A stretch of 64,000 nucleotides of DNA from Ferrimonas balearica (GTDB lineage Bacteria > Pseudomonadota > Gammaproteobacteria > Enterobacterales > Shewanellaceae), in the NCBI RefSeq assembly GCF_019802055.1, contig NZ_JAHVHW010000007.1:186001-250000 (forward strand), written 5' to 3'. The notes below the pieces were generated by a model, which was given only the letters and a program-made list of their open reading frames with translations, searched no databases and had not been told where the DNA came from. Below are positions 17,555 to 27,747 of this stretch, in pieces. Every line of letters starts with the position of its first letter. Positions within the stretch are counted from its first letter, which is position 1. Made by a program: the position numbers and the translations under genes.

Positions 17555-19506
17555 TCAACCACCTCCTCTTCCAGCGCAATCAGAGCGGTACCATCCGCCA
17601 CTTGCGCACCTTCGGCAAAGGGCAAGGCGGTAACGGTGCCGTCAAAGGGTGCACTGATGGTGTACTCCATCTTCATCGCTTCCATCACCACCAGCGCCTG
17701 ACCGGTAGCCACCTTGTCCCCCACCGCCACCAGATTGGCCACCAGAGTGCCGTTCATGGGGGCTTGCAGCGCTTTGTCTGCGTCCCCCTGACTCTGTTCA
17801 CCCTGATGAGTCACCTGGGCGAAACGCAGTGGCCCGCCGGGCAGCAGTACGGTGACGCCCTGTTCATCCCGATGGCAGGGCCAGGATTTGAGGTGGCCGT
17901 TCAGCTCCAGGCGCAGCCGGTCGCCGCTCTCCACCAGCGCAATCTGGGCGTCGATGCCGTTCAGTTCCGTGCGCCAGCCATGCTCGCTGGCGGTCAGTAC
18001 GATGGGGTAGCGGTCACCGTGTTCATCCTCCAGCAGCAGTTGGGCCCGGGCGGGGGCGTTCAGACGCCAGCCCAGTGGTACCGCCGTGGTGCTGGCAGGC
18101 TCAAGCAGGCTCAATGCCACTGCCCAGGCTGCCGGCCAGGCATCCATGATGGGGGCAAATAGAGCCTCACTGTGGGCCTGAATAAAGCCGGTATGAAGGT
18201 CTGCCGCCGCAAAAGCGGGGTGATCCGTAATGCGATGAAGGAAGGGCAGATTGGTGGTGACCCCCGCCAGTTCGCACTGTCCCAGGGCTTGTACCATGCG
18301 GCGGATCGCCATCAGGCGGTCATCGCCGTAGCAGATCAACTTGGCGATCATCGGGTCGTAGTAGGCGGTGATGGCATCCCCCTCCACCACGCCGGTATCA
18401 ACGCGAACCCCCTCTCCCTCGGGCCAGCGCAGGCGGGCCAGGGTGCCGGTGGCGGGCAGAAAATCCCGCTGGGGATCTTCCGCATAGAGACGCACCTCAA
18501 CGGCGTGGCCGGAGATGGTGATCTGCGCCTGGGTCAGGGGCAACGGTTCGCCCGCAGCTACCTTGAGCTGCCACGCCACCAGATCCTGCCCGGTGACCAA
18601 CTCGGTGACCGGATGCTCCACCTGAAGGCGGGTGTTCATCTCCATAAAGTAGAAGCGACCCTGCTCATCCACCAGGTACTCAACGGTGCCGGCACCCAGG
18701 TAATCGATCGCTTTGGCGGCCTTGACGGAGGCTTCCCCCATCTCGGCCCGAAGGGCCTCAGACAGACCCGGCGCGGGCGCTTCCTCCACCACCTTCTGGT
18801 GGCGTCGCTGAATGGAGCAGTCCCGGTCGGAGAGGTAAACGGCGTTGCCGTGCTGATCGGCAAACACCTGCACCTCTACGTGGCGGGGCGCGGTCAGGTA
18901 GCGCTCCAGCAGCAGTTGGTCATTGCCGAAGGCGCTTTGCGCCTCCCGGCGGGCGGTGGCCAGCGCCGCTGCCAACTCCTCCGCTTTCTCCACCACACGC
19001 ATCCCCTTACCACCGCCACCAAAGGCGGCTTTGACCAGCAGCGGGAAACCAATTTTGGTGGCTTCCTCGGTCAGACGCGCATCGCTCTGGTCGTCACCGT
19101 GGTAACCCGGAAGCATGGGCACCCCGGCGTTCTCCATGATCGCCTTGGCGGCGCTTTTGGAGCCCATCTTAGCGATGGCGTCTGCCCGGGGGCCGATAAA
19201 GGTGATGCCCGCCTGTTCACAGGCCAGGGCAAATTCCGGGTTCTCCGACAGGAAGCCGTATCCCGGGTGGATCGCGTCGCTGCCGGCGCTTTTGGCCACT
19301 TCCAGCAGCAACTCGGTATTGAGATAGGAGAGGCGCGCTTCGGCGGGGCCGAGACGGAACGCCTCATCCGCCATTGCCACATGGCGGGCGTGACGGTCAG
19401 CATCGGAGTAGACCGCCACGGTGGCGATACCCAGACGCCGACAGGTTTCAATCACCCGGCAGGCGATCTCGCCGCGGTTGGCGATCAGCACTTTCTTGAT
19501 GTTCAT
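17551..19506 (-). CDS. liuD: Methylcrotonyl-CoA carboxylase, biotin-carrying alpha subunit
   Basis: 651-aa subunit combining biotin carboxylase (residues about 1-450; [18 protein letters not shown]-grasp segment [24 protein letters not shown]) with a middle region and a C-terminal biotinyl domain. The biotin Lys is in [11 protein letters not shown] (about residue 617). With liuB it carboxylates 3-methylcrotonyl-CoA to 3-methylglutaconyl-CoA. Neighbouring liu genes favour this substrate over geranyl-, propionyl- or acetyl-CoA. Ends overlap liuE and liuC by 4 bp each. Confidence 0.95.
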   Translation of the reverse strand: MNIKKVLIANRGEIACRVIETCRRLGIATVAVYSDADRHARHVAMADEAFRLGPAEARLSYLNTELLLEVAKSAGSDAIHPGYGFLSENPEFALACEQAGITFIGPRADAIAKMGSKSAAKAIMENAGVPMLPGYHGDDQSDARLTEEATKIGFPLLVKAAFGGGGKGMRVVEKAEELAAALATARREAQSAFGNDQLLLERYLTAPRHVEVQVFADQHGNAVYLSDRDCSIQRRHQKVVEEAPAPGLSEALRAEMGEASVKAAKAIDYLGAGTVEYLVDEQGRFYFMEMNTRLQVEHPVTELVTGQDLVAWQLKVAAGEPLPLTQAQITISGHAVEVRLYAEDPQRDFLPATGTLARLRWPEGEGVRVDTGVVEGDAITAYYDPMIAKLICYGDDRLMAIRRMVQALGQCELAGVTTNLPFLHRITDHPAFAAADLHTGFIQAHSEALFAPIMDAWPAAWAVALSLLEPASTTAVPLGWRLNAPARAQLLLEDEHGDRYPIVLTASEHGWRTELNGIDAQIALVESGDRLRLELNGHLKSWPCHRDEQGVTVLLPGGPLRFAQVTHQGEQSQGDADKALQAPMNGTLVANLVAVGDKVATGQALVVMEAMKMEYTISAPFDGTVTALPFAEGAQVADGTALIALEEEVVE

Positions 19507-20312
19507 TGGGCCTCCTGCCGCTGAGTGTTTCCTGGCGTCTGCCAGTCTGGGGCGCGCTTGTCGAAAAACGCCTGCAGCCCCTCCTGCCCTTCGGGGCTGA
19601 CCCGGATCTCGGCGATACGCCGGGCGGTCTCCTCCACCAGCGCTTCGGTGATGGGGGCATCGCCCACCAGTGCAAGAAGAGACTTACAGGCTCTGAGCGC
19701 CTGCGGGCCATTGGATAACAAGGCTTGGATAAGGGGTTCCGCAGCCTCGGCAGGGTGCTCGGACACCTCATGAACCAGGCCAAGGACCTGAGCCTGAGTG
19801 CCGCTGAACCGCTCAGCCGTCAGGGCGTAGCGCCGCATCTGACGCACACCGATGGCCCGGCTGACGTAGGGGCTGATGGCGGAGGGGATCAGGCCCAGTT
19901 TCACCTCGGAGAGGCAGAACTGGCTGTTGGGTTGGGCCACCACGATATCGGCGCAGGCGATCAGGCCAAGTGCCCCGCCAAAGGCCGCGCCTTGCACCAG
20001 GGCGACAACGGGGATCGGCAGCCGATCCAGTCGCTGCATCAGTTGGGCCAGTTCGCGGGCATCCGCCAGATTGGCATCTGTGTCCATGGCGGCCTGAGCC
20101 TTCATCCAGCCCAGATCGGCACCGGCACAGAAGTGCTTGCCATTGGCGTCCAGCACCAACAGGCTCAGGGCCTCGTTGGCGGCCACCCGGCTCAAAGCGT
20201 CATTGAGCTCGGCAATGGTCTCGGCGTTAAACGCGTTGTGCTTGTCCGGCCGATTCAGGGTCAAACGAGCCAGACGCCCGTCCAGGGTCAATTCAATGTA
20301 TTGATAGGCCAT
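19503..20312 (-). CDS. liuC: Methylglutaconyl-CoA hydratase (crotonase family)
   Basis: 269-aa crotonase-fold hydratase converting 3-methylglutaconyl-CoA to HMG-CoA. CoA-pocket/oxyanion elements are seen in GKHFCAGADLGWMK and GAAFGGALGLIACADIVVA; the catalytic Glu is in FCLSEVKLGLIPSAISPYV, and this SEVKLGL...ISPY pattern is typical of LiuC/AUH-type hydratases. It sits between the two carboxylase genes, overlapping liuD by 4 bp and 3 bp from liuB, the usual liu order. Confidence 0.94.
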   Translation of the reverse strand: MAYQYIELTLDGRLARLTLNRPDKHNAFNAETIAELNDALSRVAANEALSLLVLDANGKHFCAGADLGWMKAQAAMDTDANLADARELAQLMQRLDRLPIPVVALVQGAAFGGALGLIACADIVVAQPNSQFCLSEVKLGLIPSAISPYVSRAIGVRQMRRYALTAERFSGTQAQVLGLVHEVSEHPAEAAEPLIQALLSNGPQALRACKSLLALVGDAPITEALVEETARRIAEIRVSPEGQEGLQAFFDKRAPDWQTPGNTQRQEAQ

Positions 20313-20315
20313 GGC

Positions 20316-21923
20316 TTACATCCTGAAGACGCCGAAGCGGGTGGGCTTGACGGGGGCGTTCATCGCCGCAGAGAGGGCGATACCCACCACCTCGCGGGTC
20401 TGGGCCGGATCAATAATGCCGTCGTCCCAGAGGCGGGCACTGGCGTAATAGGGATGCCCCTGATGCTCATACTGCTCGACAATCGGCGCCTTAAACGCCT
20501 CTTGTTCCGCCTGGGGCCATTCGATCCCTTTCTTGGCCAGTTGGTCTGCTTTCACCTGAGCCAGCACGTTTCCTGCCTGTTCGCCGCCCATCACTGAGAT
20601 GCGGGTGTTGGGCCAGCTCCACATCATGGTGGGGTCAAAAGCGCGGCCACACATGCCGTAGTTTCCGGCGCCGTAACTGCCACCAATCACCACGGTGAAT
20701 TTGGGCACGGTGGCGCAGGAGACGGCGGTCACCAGCTTGGCGCCGTGCTTGGCGATCCCCTCATGCTCATATTTCTGCCCCACCATAAAGCCGGTGATGT
20801 TCTGCAGGAACAGCAGGGGAATGCCGCGCTGACAGCACAGCTCAATAAAGTGGGCGCCTTTCTGGGCGGACTCAGAGAAGAGGATGCCGTTATTGGCGAG
20901 GATGCCAATGGGGTAGCCATGAAGGCGGGCAAAGCCGCACACCAGGGTACTGCCAAAGCGGGCTTTGAACTCATCAAAGTCGGAATCGTCGACGATGCGG
21001 GCGATCACCTCTCGCACCTCAAACGGCTGCTTCAGATTGGTGCCCACGATGCCGTAAAGCTCCCGGGCGTCGAACCGGGGCGGCTTGACCGGTGCCGGAG
21101 TCAGGGGGGATGCCTTCTGGTGGTTCAGTCGGGATACCGCCTGACGGGCCAGTTGCAGAGCGTGCTGATCGTTGTCCGCCAGGTGGTCCGCCACGCCGGA
21201 AATTTCGGTATGGACCCGACCACCTCCGAGATCCTCGGCGCTGATCTCCTCCCCGGTGGCCGCTTTGACCAGCGGCGGACCGGCCAGGAAGATGCTGGCC
21301 TGCTCTTTCACCATGATCGACTCATCCGCCATCGCCGGAACGTAGGCGCCACCGGCGGTGCAGAGTCCCATCACCACGGCAATCTGCGGGATCCCTTCGG
21401 CAGACATCTGGGCCTGGTTAAAGAAGATGCGGCCGAAGTGGTCCCGGTCCGGAAACACCTCATCCTGACGGGGCAGGAAGGCGCCGCCGGAATCTACCAG
21501 GTAGATGCAGGGCAGGTGGCAACGTCGGGCGATCTCCTGAGCCCGCAGGTGCTTTTTCACCGTCAGCGGGTAGTAGGTGCCGCCCTTCACGGTGGCGTCG
21601 TTGGCGATGATCATGCACTCAACGCCGCTGACCCGGCCAATGCCGGCGATCACACCCGCGGCGGGCACGTCATCCTCATAGCATTGGTAAGCGGCCATCT
21701 GGCCAATCTCTAGGAAGGGGGCGCCGACATCCAGCAGTTGCTCGACGCGTTCACGGGGCAGCAGCTTGCCCCGACTGGTATGGCGCTCGCGGGCGACCTC
21801 GGAGCCGCCGGGCAGGATGCTGGCCAGCTTGGACTGGAGGTCAGTCACCAGCTCGGCCATCGCATCGTGGCGCAGCCGGAAGGCACCGTCATGAACATTG
21901 ATGGTGGAATGCAGTTGGGTCAC
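20316..21923 (-). CDS. liuB: Methylcrotonyl-CoA carboxylase, carboxyltransferase beta subunit
   Basis: 535-aa carboxyltransferase subunit (two crotonase-like halves) that moves CO2 from biotin on LiuD to 3-methylcrotonyl-CoA. Family stretches: [78 protein letters not shown] in the first half; [33 protein letters not shown] and [14 protein letters not shown] in the second. Length matches MccB/LiuB. A GC-rich hairpin lies between this gene and liuA. Confidence 0.96.
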   Translation of the reverse strand: MTQLHSTINVHDGAFRLRHDAMAELVTDLQSKLASILPGGSEVARERHTSRGKLLPRERVEQLLDVGAPFLEIGQMAAYQCYEDDVPAAGVIAGIGRVSGVECMIIANDATVKGGTYYPLTVKKHLRAQEIARRCHLPCIYLVDSGGAFLPRQDEVFPDRDHFGRIFFNQAQMSAEGIPQIAVVMGLCTAGGAYVPAMADESIMVKEQASIFLAGPPLVKAATGEEISAEDLGGGRVHTEISGVADHLADNDQHALQLARQAVSRLNHQKASPLTPAPVKPPRFDARELYGIVGTNLKQPFEVREVIARIVDDSDFDEFKARFGSTLVCGFARLHGYPIGILANNGILFSESAQKGAHFIELCCQRGIPLLFLQNITGFMVGQKYEHEGIAKHGAKLVTAVSCATVPKFTVVIGGSYGAGNYGMCGRAFDPTMMWSWPNTRISVMGGEQAGNVLAQVKADQLAKKGIEWPQAEQEAFKAPIVEQYEHQGHPYYASARLWDDGIIDPAQTREVVGIALSAAMNAPVKPTRFGVFRM

Positions 21924-21954
21924 GGTCTGGTTCCCTGTCTTTAACGACTGGCAG

Positions 21955-21977
21955 GGCCGGCCCCCGGGGCCGACCCG
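21955..21977 (-). repeat. GC-rich intercistronic hairpin between liuA and liuB
   Basis: The sequence GGGCCGGCC then CCCGGGGCCGACC can fold into a 9-10 bp G+C stem with a tiny loop. There is no T-run, so it more likely sets relative expression or mRNA stability than ends transcription. Confidence 0.5.
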
Positions 21978-21984
21978 GTACGGA

Positions 21985-23148
21985 TCAGCGGATCTCGTTC
22001 ATCAATTCCCGGCCAATCAGCCAGCGGCGGATCTCCGAGGTGCCGGCACCAATTTCGTACAGCTTGGCATCACGCAGCAGGCGGCCGGTGGGGTATTCAT
22101 TGATGTAGCCGTTGCCGCCCAGCAGCTGAATGGCATCGAGGCTGATCTGAGTGGCCATTTCGGCGCTGTAAAGGATGGCACCCGCGGCGTCCTTGCGGGT
22201 GGTTTCGCCCCGGTCACAGGCGGCGGCTACGGTATAGACGTAGCTGCGTGCGGCGTTGGCGCGGGTGTACATGTCGGCCATCTTGCCCTGTACCAGCTGG
22301 AAGTTGCCGATGGGCTGACCAAACTGTTCGCGTTGACCAACGTAATCCATCACGGCGTCCATGGCGGCGGCCATGATCCCCAGCGGTCCACCGGAAAGCA
22401 CCACGCGCTCGTAGTCCAGGCCGCTCATCAGCACCTTAACGCCATTGCCCTCGCCACCCAGGATGTTTTCGGCGGGTACTTCGCAGTTCTCGAACACCAG
22501 TTCACAGGTGTTTGATCCACGCATACCGAGTTTGTCGAGCTTCTGAGCCTGGGTGAAGCCGGGAAAGTCGCGCTCGACGATAAAGGCGGTGATCCCTTTG
22601 GAGCCAGCGTCCGGGTCGGTCTTGGCGTAGATCACGTAGGTGTGGGCATCGGGACCGTTGGTGATCCACATCTTGTTGCCGTTGAGAATATAGTGGTCGC
22701 CGTTCTTGCGGGCGGTGAGTTTCATCGACACCACATCGGAGCCGGCGCCGGGCTCACTCATCGCCAGCGCACCGATGTGCTCACCGGTGACCAGTTTAGG
22801 CAGATAGCGGGCCTTCTGTGCGTCATTGCCGTTTTTCACGATCTGATTAACGCAGAGGTTGGAGTGGGCGCCGTAGGAGAGGCCCACCGAGGCGCTGGCT
22901 CGGGAGATCTCCTCCATTGCCACAACATGCGCCAGGTAGCCCATATCGGCACCACCAAACTGCTCGGGTGCGGTGATCCCCAGCAACCCCATCTCGCCCA
23001 GCTGCGGCCACAGTTCGTTGGGAAAGGTGTTTTCCCGGTCGATGTCGGCCGCCCGGGGAGCAATCTCCCCCTGGGCAAACTCTCTGACCGCATCGCGCAG
23101 CATGTCCACGGTCTCACCGAGACCGAAGTTGAATCGTCCTAGATACAT
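21985..23148 (-). CDS. liuA: Isovaleryl-CoA dehydrogenase
   Basis: 387-aa FAD acyl-CoA dehydrogenase that oxidises isovaleryl-CoA to 3-methylcrotonyl-CoA and reduces ETF. FAD/substrate motifs: [41 protein letters not shown] and [35 protein letters not shown]. The Glu used by most family members (EGT) is replaced here by GAGTS, and the catalytic Glu sits instead in [14 protein letters not shown]. This arrangement is specific to isovaleryl-CoA dehydrogenases and makes the assignment firm. It is the first enzyme of the liu operon, downstream of liuR. Confidence 0.97.
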   Translation of the reverse strand: MYLGRFNFGLGETVDMLRDAVREFAQGEIAPRAADIDRENTFPNELWPQLGEMGLLGITAPEQFGGADMGYLAHVVAMEEISRASASVGLSYGAHSNLCVNQIVKNGNDAQKARYLPKLVTGEHIGALAMSEPGAGSDVVSMKLTARKNGDHYILNGNKMWITNGPDAHTYVIYAKTDPDAGSKGITAFIVERDFPGFTQAQKLDKLGMRGSNTCELVFENCEVPAENILGGEGNGVKVLMSGLDYERVVLSGGPLGIMAAAMDAVMDYVGQREQFGQPIGNFQLVQGKMADMYTRANAARSYVYTVAAACDRGETTRKDAAGAILYSAEMATQISLDAIQLLGGNGYINEYPTGRLLRDAKLYEIGAGTSEIRRWLIGRELMNEIR

Positions 23149-23199
23149 TCGCTTCTCCCCTTGTGCGAATCGGCCCGCCTGGCCTTTGAGCGATGATTA

Positions 23200-23592
23200 T
23201 TATTGTTTAATCGCTTCCAGGGCCTGGCGGCATTGGTTTTCTGCGGAGGTGAGCTCCATCATGATCACCTTGATGTCATCCATCTGAAGTTGAAGATCCC
23301 GCTTTTTCTCTTCAATCAGGTCGAGCATGGTGAGCAACTGAGTCTGGCTGCTCCGATCGGCGTCATACAGTTCAAACAGCCGCCCGGTCTCCGCCAGGGA
23401 AAAGCCCAATCGCTTACCGCGCAGAATCAGCTTCAGGCGTACCCGGTCCTGCAGGCTGTAGATCCGGGTTTGCCCCCGGCGTTTTGGCTTAAGCAGGCCC
23501 TGATCTTCGTAGAAGCGAATGCTGCGGGTGGTGATATCAAATTCCCGCGCCAACTCGCTGATGGAGTAGGTGGCTTGTGAACCTTTGGTCAT
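23200..23592 (-). CDS. liuR: LiuR, MerR-family regulator of leucine degradation
   Basis: 130-aa transcription regulator. A MerR-type winged helix lies at the N-terminus (YSISELAREFDITTRSIRFYEDQGLLKPKRRGQTRIY), followed by a dimerising coiled coil (LLTMLDLIEEKKRDLQLQMDDIK). No metal-binding Cys cluster, consistent with a metabolite-responsive member. It heads the liuABCDE-sco cluster, as in many gammaproteobacteria, and probably senses a branched-chain acyl-CoA intermediate (family knowledge). The intergenic region with acs holds a palindromic site likely bound by LiuR itself. Confidence 0.92.
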   Translation of the reverse strand: MTKGSQATYSISELAREFDITTRSIRFYEDQGLLKPKRRGQTRIYSLQDRVRLKLILRGKRLGFSLAETGRLFELYDADRSSQTQLLTMLDLIEEKKRDLQLQMDDIKVIMMELTSAENQCRQALEAIKQ

Positions 23593-23634
23593 GGTGCTCC
23601 CGTACGGATGACATTTTTCGTCACCTTATATGAA

Positions 23635-23657
23635 GTTTACGTAAAGGTAAAGTTGAC
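23635..23657. promoter_or_regulatory. LiuR-type operator in the liuR-acs intergenic region
   Basis: GTTTACGTAAA followed by GGTAAAGTTGAC, containing the perfect palindrome GTTTACGTAAAC-like core. On the minus strand it ends just before TATAAG, a plausible liuR -10, placing the operator in the promoter spacer as MerR regulators prefer. On the plus strand TTGACG at 23653 could be a -35 for acs, with a poor -10. The site is related, with one base deletion, to the sites at 8458 and 44173. Confidence 0.5.
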
Positions 23658-23750
23658 GCCGGGAATGCCGGTAGCCATAGGTCTAATGGGGCTTTTGCTC
23701 TCCCCCTGCTAAAACCGGAACACGCAGTGATTCGGTGAATGGAGGCAGAG

Positions 23751-25658
23751 ATGACATCGATACGGGTAATGCAGCAGCGTGCAGAGGGGGATCCTAAAGG
23801 GTTTTGGACCGAGGCCGCCGCAGGCATTTCGTGGCATCGTTCCTGGGACCGGGTGTTGGACACCAGTAACGCGCCGCTCTATCGCTGGTTTTCCGGGGCA
23901 GAACTCAATACCTGCTACAACGCAGTAGACCGCCATGTCGAGGCGGGTTTTGGCGAGCAGGTGGCGATCCACTATGACAGCCCCGTCACCGATACCGCTT
24001 ACCCCATCACCTATGCGGAGTTGCAGGTCCAGGTGGCAAGACTGGCCGGAGCCCTGAAAGCGGAGGGGGTCGGCAAGGGGGATCGGGTGGTGATCTACAT
24101 GCCGATGGTCCCGGAAACCGTCTACGCCATGCTGGCTTGCGCCCGATTGGGGGCCATCCACTCCGTGGTGTTCGGTGGTTTTGCCGCTGCGGAGCTGGCT
24201 ACCCGTATCGACGACGCCAAGCCCAGGTTGGTGCTCTCCGCCTCCTGCGGCATTGAACCCTCCGGAGTGGTGCCCTATAAGCCCCTGCTGGATCGCGCCC
24301 TGGAACTGACGAATCATCCGGTAGCCCGCTGCCTGATACTGCAGCGTCCCCAGTGTGAAGCCACGTTGCTGGCGGGGCGGGATCGGGACTGGCATGAGGC
24401 TCAGCAGGGGGTGGAGCCCGCAGAGTGTGTGCCGGTGGCGGCCACGGACCCCCTCTATATTCTCTACACCTCCGGCACCACCGGAACCCCTAAAGGGGTG
24501 GTGCGGGATAACGGCGGCCATGCAGTAGCACTGCACTGGTCGATGAAGGCGATCTACAACATTGAGGCGGGCGACACCTTCTGGGCGGCCTCCGATGTAG
24601 GCTGGGTGGTGGGCCACTCCTACATTGTCTATGGGCCGCTGCTGGCCCGTGCCACCACGGTGCTGTATGAAGGGAAGCCGGTAGGCACACCGGACCCCGG
24701 TGCTTTCTGGCGGGTGATCGAGCAGTACCAGGTGAAGAGTTTCTTTACCGCCCCCACCGCCATCCGGGCCATCAAGCGGGAGGATCCGGATACGGAGTAT
24801 CTGGCACGCTACAACCTTGGCTGTCTTAACGCCCTCTACCTGGCGGGTGAGCGGTGCGACCCGGATACCCTGAATTGGGCGATGGACACGCTTAAGGTGC
24901 CAGTGGTGGATCACTGGTGGCAAACCGAAACCGGCTGGGCGATCTGCGCCAATCCGCTGGGTATTGAGCCGCTGCCCATCAAGGCGGGTTCGCCCTCACT
25001 GGCGGTGCCGGGCTACCAGGTCGACGTGCTGGATGAGGAGGGGGAAGCGGTGCCTCCGGGCCAGAGCGGGGCCATCGCCATCCGCCTGCCATTGCCACCA
25101 GGCACCCTACCCACGTTGTGGGGGGATGATCAGCGCTACATCGACAGCTATCTCAGTCGCTACCCCGGCTACTACCTGACGGGCGATGCGGGCTACCAGG
25201 ATGAAGAGGGCTACCTCTACATCATGAGTCGCATCGACGACATCATTAACGTGGCGGGCCACCGTCTCTCCACTGGTCGCTTTGAGGAGGTACTGGCCCA
25301 GCATCCCGCGGTGGCGGAAGTGGCGGTGATCGGCGTGGCGGACAAGCTCAAAGGCCAGTTGCCCCTGGGGCTGGTGGTGCTGAAGGCCGGGGTCACCCTG
25401 TCGGAGTCGCAGCTTTATGAGGAGCTGATTGCCCTGGTGCGTAAGGAGATTGGTCCGGTGGCGGCGTTTAAGTTGGTGAGTGTGATCAACAAGCTGCCGA
25501 AAACCCGCTCCGGCAAGATCCTGCGGGGCACCATGCGTAAGATTGCGGATAATCAGGACTACGTAGTGCCTGCCACCATTGAAGACCCGGCGGCACTGGA
25601 CCTGGTGCACAACACCTTGGTGCGTTTGGGCTATGGCAAAGGACGGGTTACCGCCTGA
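23751..25658 (+). CDS. Acyl-CoA synthetase, propionate-CoA ligase (PrpE) type
   Basis: 635-aa AMP-forming ligase of the acetyl/propionyl-CoA synthetase group. The AMP-binding motif is YTSGTTGTPKGVV, followed by WWQTETGWAI, YYLTGDAGYQDEEGYLYIMSRIDDIINVAGHRLSTGRFEE and the catalytic Lys region KLPKTRSGKILRGTMRKIAD. The N-terminal WHRSWDRVLD and C-terminal PATIEDPAALD fit PrpE/ACSS3-like enzymes, so propionate or a short branched acid is the likely substrate. The start at 23751 has GGAGG at 23741 at correct spacing; an in-frame ATG at 23739 precedes it. Divergent from liuR and probably in the same regulon. Confidence 0.85.
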   Translation: MTSIRVMQQRAEGDPKGFWTEAAAGISWHRSWDRVLDTSNAPLYRWFSGAELNTCYNAVDRHVEAGFGEQVAIHYDSPVTDTAYPITYAELQVQVARLAGALKAEGVGKGDRVVIYMPMVPETVYAMLACARLGAIHSVVFGGFAAAELATRIDDAKPRLVLSASCGIEPSGVVPYKPLLDRALELTNHPVARCLILQRPQCEATLLAGRDRDWHEAQQGVEPAECVPVAATDPLYILYTSGTTGTPKGVVRDNGGHAVALHWSMKAIYNIEAGDTFWAASDVGWVVGHSYIVYGPLLARATTVLYEGKPVGTPDPGAFWRVIEQYQVKSFFTAPTAIRAIKREDPDTEYLARYNLGCLNALYLAGERCDPDTLNWAMDTLKVPVVDHWWQTETGWAICANPLGIEPLPIKAGSPSLAVPGYQVDVLDEEGEAVPPGQSGAIAIRLPLPPGTLPTLWGDDQRYIDSYLSRYPGYYLTGDAGYQDEEGYLYIMSRIDDIINVAGHRLSTGRFEEVLAQHPAVAEVAVIGVADKLKGQLPLGLVVLKAGVTLSESQLYEELIALVRKEIGPVAAFKLVSVINKLPKTRSGKILRGTMRKIADNQDYVVPATIEDPAALDLVHNTLVRLGYGKGRVTA

Positions 25659-25679
25659 ATCTGCAAAAGCGGACCATAA

Positions 25680-25710
25680 AAAACAAGCCCCCGATTCGGG
25701 GGCTTGTTCT
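25680..25710. terminator. Bidirectional terminator between acs and menA
   Basis: AACAAGCCCCC, loop GATTC, then GGGGGCTTGTT, flanked by an A-run on the left and TCT on the right; it lies between convergent genes. Confidence 0.85.
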
Positions 25711-25712
25711 AT

Positions 25713-26603
25713 TCAGGCCATCAGTCGGGCCAGGATCAGTCCCAGACTGGTGGTGACGCTGTACACCAGCGTCAGTTGTGCGGTGCGCCCCAACAGCGGG
25801 TTGAGGGCGGCACCTTCGGTTTCTTCGAAGGCAGCGGCCAACTTCACCGCCATCGGTGCGGCAATCGCTGCCAGCAGTACCGCCTGACCGGGCAGGGCGC
25901 CCAGCAGCCAGGTGAGGGTGATCACCAGGAAGGGCAGCAGCACCAGAGCGCGGTAGAGCATACGGGCGCTGTGCTGGCCAATACGAACCGCCAGTGTCCG
26001 TTTGCCCGCCTGGGTGTCGGTGGCAATGTCCCGGGTGTTATTGACCAGCATGATCGCGGCGTTATAGAGGCCCAGGGTGGCGGCGAGAATCCAGGCGGAC
26101 AGGTCGGTGTGACCGGTCTGGATGTAGTAAACGCCGACGACGGCCACCAGACCGAAATAGACAAAAGCCGCCACCTCGCCCAACCCCAGAGAGGCCAGCG
26201 GATAGGGGCCGCCGGAATAGCCAAGCGCACCGGCTACCGCAAGCGCCGCGAGCACGGCGATGGGCCAACCGCCGACGTAGATCAGGTAGAGACCAACAGC
26301 CACCGCCAACACCAGGCTAAGGACCATGGCATTGCGGACCGCAGTGGGGGCCAGCAGGCCAGCCTGAGTGACACGGGTAGGGCCCAGTCGCTGTTCGGTA
26401 TCGACACCGCTTTTGTAGTCGAAGTAGTCATTGGCCAGGTTGACACCAATCTGCAGCAACAGTCCGCACAGCATGGCGGAGGCGGCAACCAGCCAGGAAA
26501 ACTGACCCTGGTACCAGGCCAGTACGTTCCCCAGAAGCAGGGGACTGATGGCCGCAGGCAGGGTGCGGGGGCGGATCGCCATCAGCCAGTATTGGAAATG
26601 CAT
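25713..26603 (-). CDS. menA: 1,4-dihydroxy-2-naphthoate polyprenyltransferase
   Basis: 296-aa inner-membrane UbiA-family prenyltransferase joining a polyprenyl chain to DHNA in menaquinone synthesis. The two Mg-prenyl diphosphate motifs are visible: NLANDYFDYKSGVD (about residue 57-70) and NNTRDIATDTQAGKRTLAVRIG (about 190-211), the second with the spacing typical of MenA. Eight to nine hydrophobic segments fill the rest. Menaquinone fits an organism capable of anaerobic respiration. It converges on acs and is divergent from the SDR gene at 26784. Confidence 0.94.
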   Translation of the reverse strand: MHFQYWLMAIRPRTLPAAISPLLLGNVLAWYQGQFSWLVAASAMLCGLLLQIGVNLANDYFDYKSGVDTEQRLGPTRVTQAGLLAPTAVRNAMVLSLVLAVAVGLYLIYVGGWPIAVLAALAVAGALGYSGGPYPLASLGLGEVAAFVYFGLVAVVGVYYIQTGHTDLSAWILAATLGLYNAAIMLVNNTRDIATDTQAGKRTLAVRIGQHSARMLYRALVLLPFLVITLTWLLGALPGQAVLLAAIAAPMAVKLAAAFEETEGAALNPLLGRTAQLTLVYSVTTSLGLILARLMA

Positions 26604-26783
26604 TGATAACGCAGTAGAAAAAATTTAGGTATGCGGAGTGTAACCTGTTCGACGTGAAAAGACCCGGATCCGCTTCACGGAGGATTGGTGCATAAGAAAT
26701 GGCCTTTGCCCGGGGGATCACAGAAATTTCGTCGGCCTTGGGCCACAGTGACAAAATGAAGACACAGGAAAAGGCAGCCAAAC

Positions 26784-27686
26784 GTGATTCAATTCGATGA
26801 CCAAGTGATTCTGGTCACCGGTGCCGCCCGGGGGTTAGGTCGTGCTTACACACTGGCCCTGGCAGAGCGCGGTGCCCATGTTGTGGCGCTGGATCTGGGT
26901 TGTGACGCAGACGGTGAAGGGCGGGATCCGGGATACCTGGACGATGTGGTGGACCTGGCTCACGACATGGGGGCCAAGGTGATTGGTCATTGCGTCGACG
27001 TGAGGGATGAAAACGCTCTGCATGAGGTTATCGCCGATACCCTGAAACGATTTGGCCGAATTGACGGCCTGGTCTGTAACGCTGGTGTTCTGATCTGCCA
27101 GGAGGAGTTGGGGACGGATCTCGGCTTGTACCGGCGTCAGATGGAAAGCAATCACTTTGCTACCGTGGCCAGCATTCAGGCCGTGTGGCCCATCATGGCT
27201 GAGCAGGGCTATGGTCGCATCCTCATCACTTCCGGATTCTCCGCCATGTACGGTGATGACCGGATGGCGGGCTATGCCGCTTCCAATGCCGCAAATCTGG
27301 CACTGATGCGCAGTCTGGCCCCACTCGGTGAGTCAGCGGGCATTCGGGTCAACGCACTCTGTCCGGCCTGCTACAGCCGCCTCTCCAAACGGTGGGTATT
27401 GCCGGAGCAGGCGGAAGAGATGACGCCCGATACTGTGGTGCCCGCCATGTTGTGGCTGATGTCGAATCAGGCGCCCAATGGCGAGGTGATCACCGCTGGA
27501 GGCGGCCACTATGCCTTGGCTGGGGTGCAGGAGGGGGTCGGATTGCGACTGGAGCCAGCAGAGCGCCGACCGGAAACCCTGGCGAGCCTTTGGCCCAACC
27601 TTAAGAGCAGCCCCAAGAACCAAAGCTACGACAGTTTTGCCCAGCGTCTGGCCCGCACCATGCGCAGTGTCATTGACGGGCGGTAG
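26784..27686 (+). CDS. Short-chain dehydrogenase-like protein lacking the catalytic lysine
   Basis: 300-aa Rossmann protein; starts at a GTG with AAAGG nearby. The nucleotide motif is intact (VTGAARGLGRAYTLALAERGA) and NAG is present (VCNAGVL). The catalytic Ser lies in RILITSGFSAMYG and Tyr in MAGYAASNAANLAL, but where the family has YxxxK this protein has YAASN, so the catalytic Lys is Asn. The closest type seems to be the (3R)-hydroxyacyl-CoA dehydrogenase domain of MFE-2-like SDRs. A C-terminal extension of about 60 residues follows. It may be inactive, or use another residue. It lies upstream of tesB in the same orientation, 61 bp apart. Confidence 0.8.
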   Translation: MIQFDDQVILVTGAARGLGRAYTLALAERGAHVVALDLGCDADGEGRDPGYLDDVVDLAHDMGAKVIGHCVDVRDENALHEVIADTLKRFGRIDGLVCNAGVLICQEELGTDLGLYRRQMESNHFATVASIQAVWPIMAEQGYGRILITSGFSAMYGDDRMAGYAASNAANLALMRSLAPLGESAGIRVNALCPACYSRLSKRWVLPEQAEEMTPDTVVPAMLWLMSNQAPNGEVITAGGGHYALAGVQEGVGLRLEPAERRPETLASLWPNLKSSPKNQSYDSFAQRLARTMRSVIDGR

Positions 27687-27747
27687 CAATTCGGGGAGTT
27701 AGTCAGTAGCGTATTGCCACTTACGAATTTCGAATGTGGGATACGCA

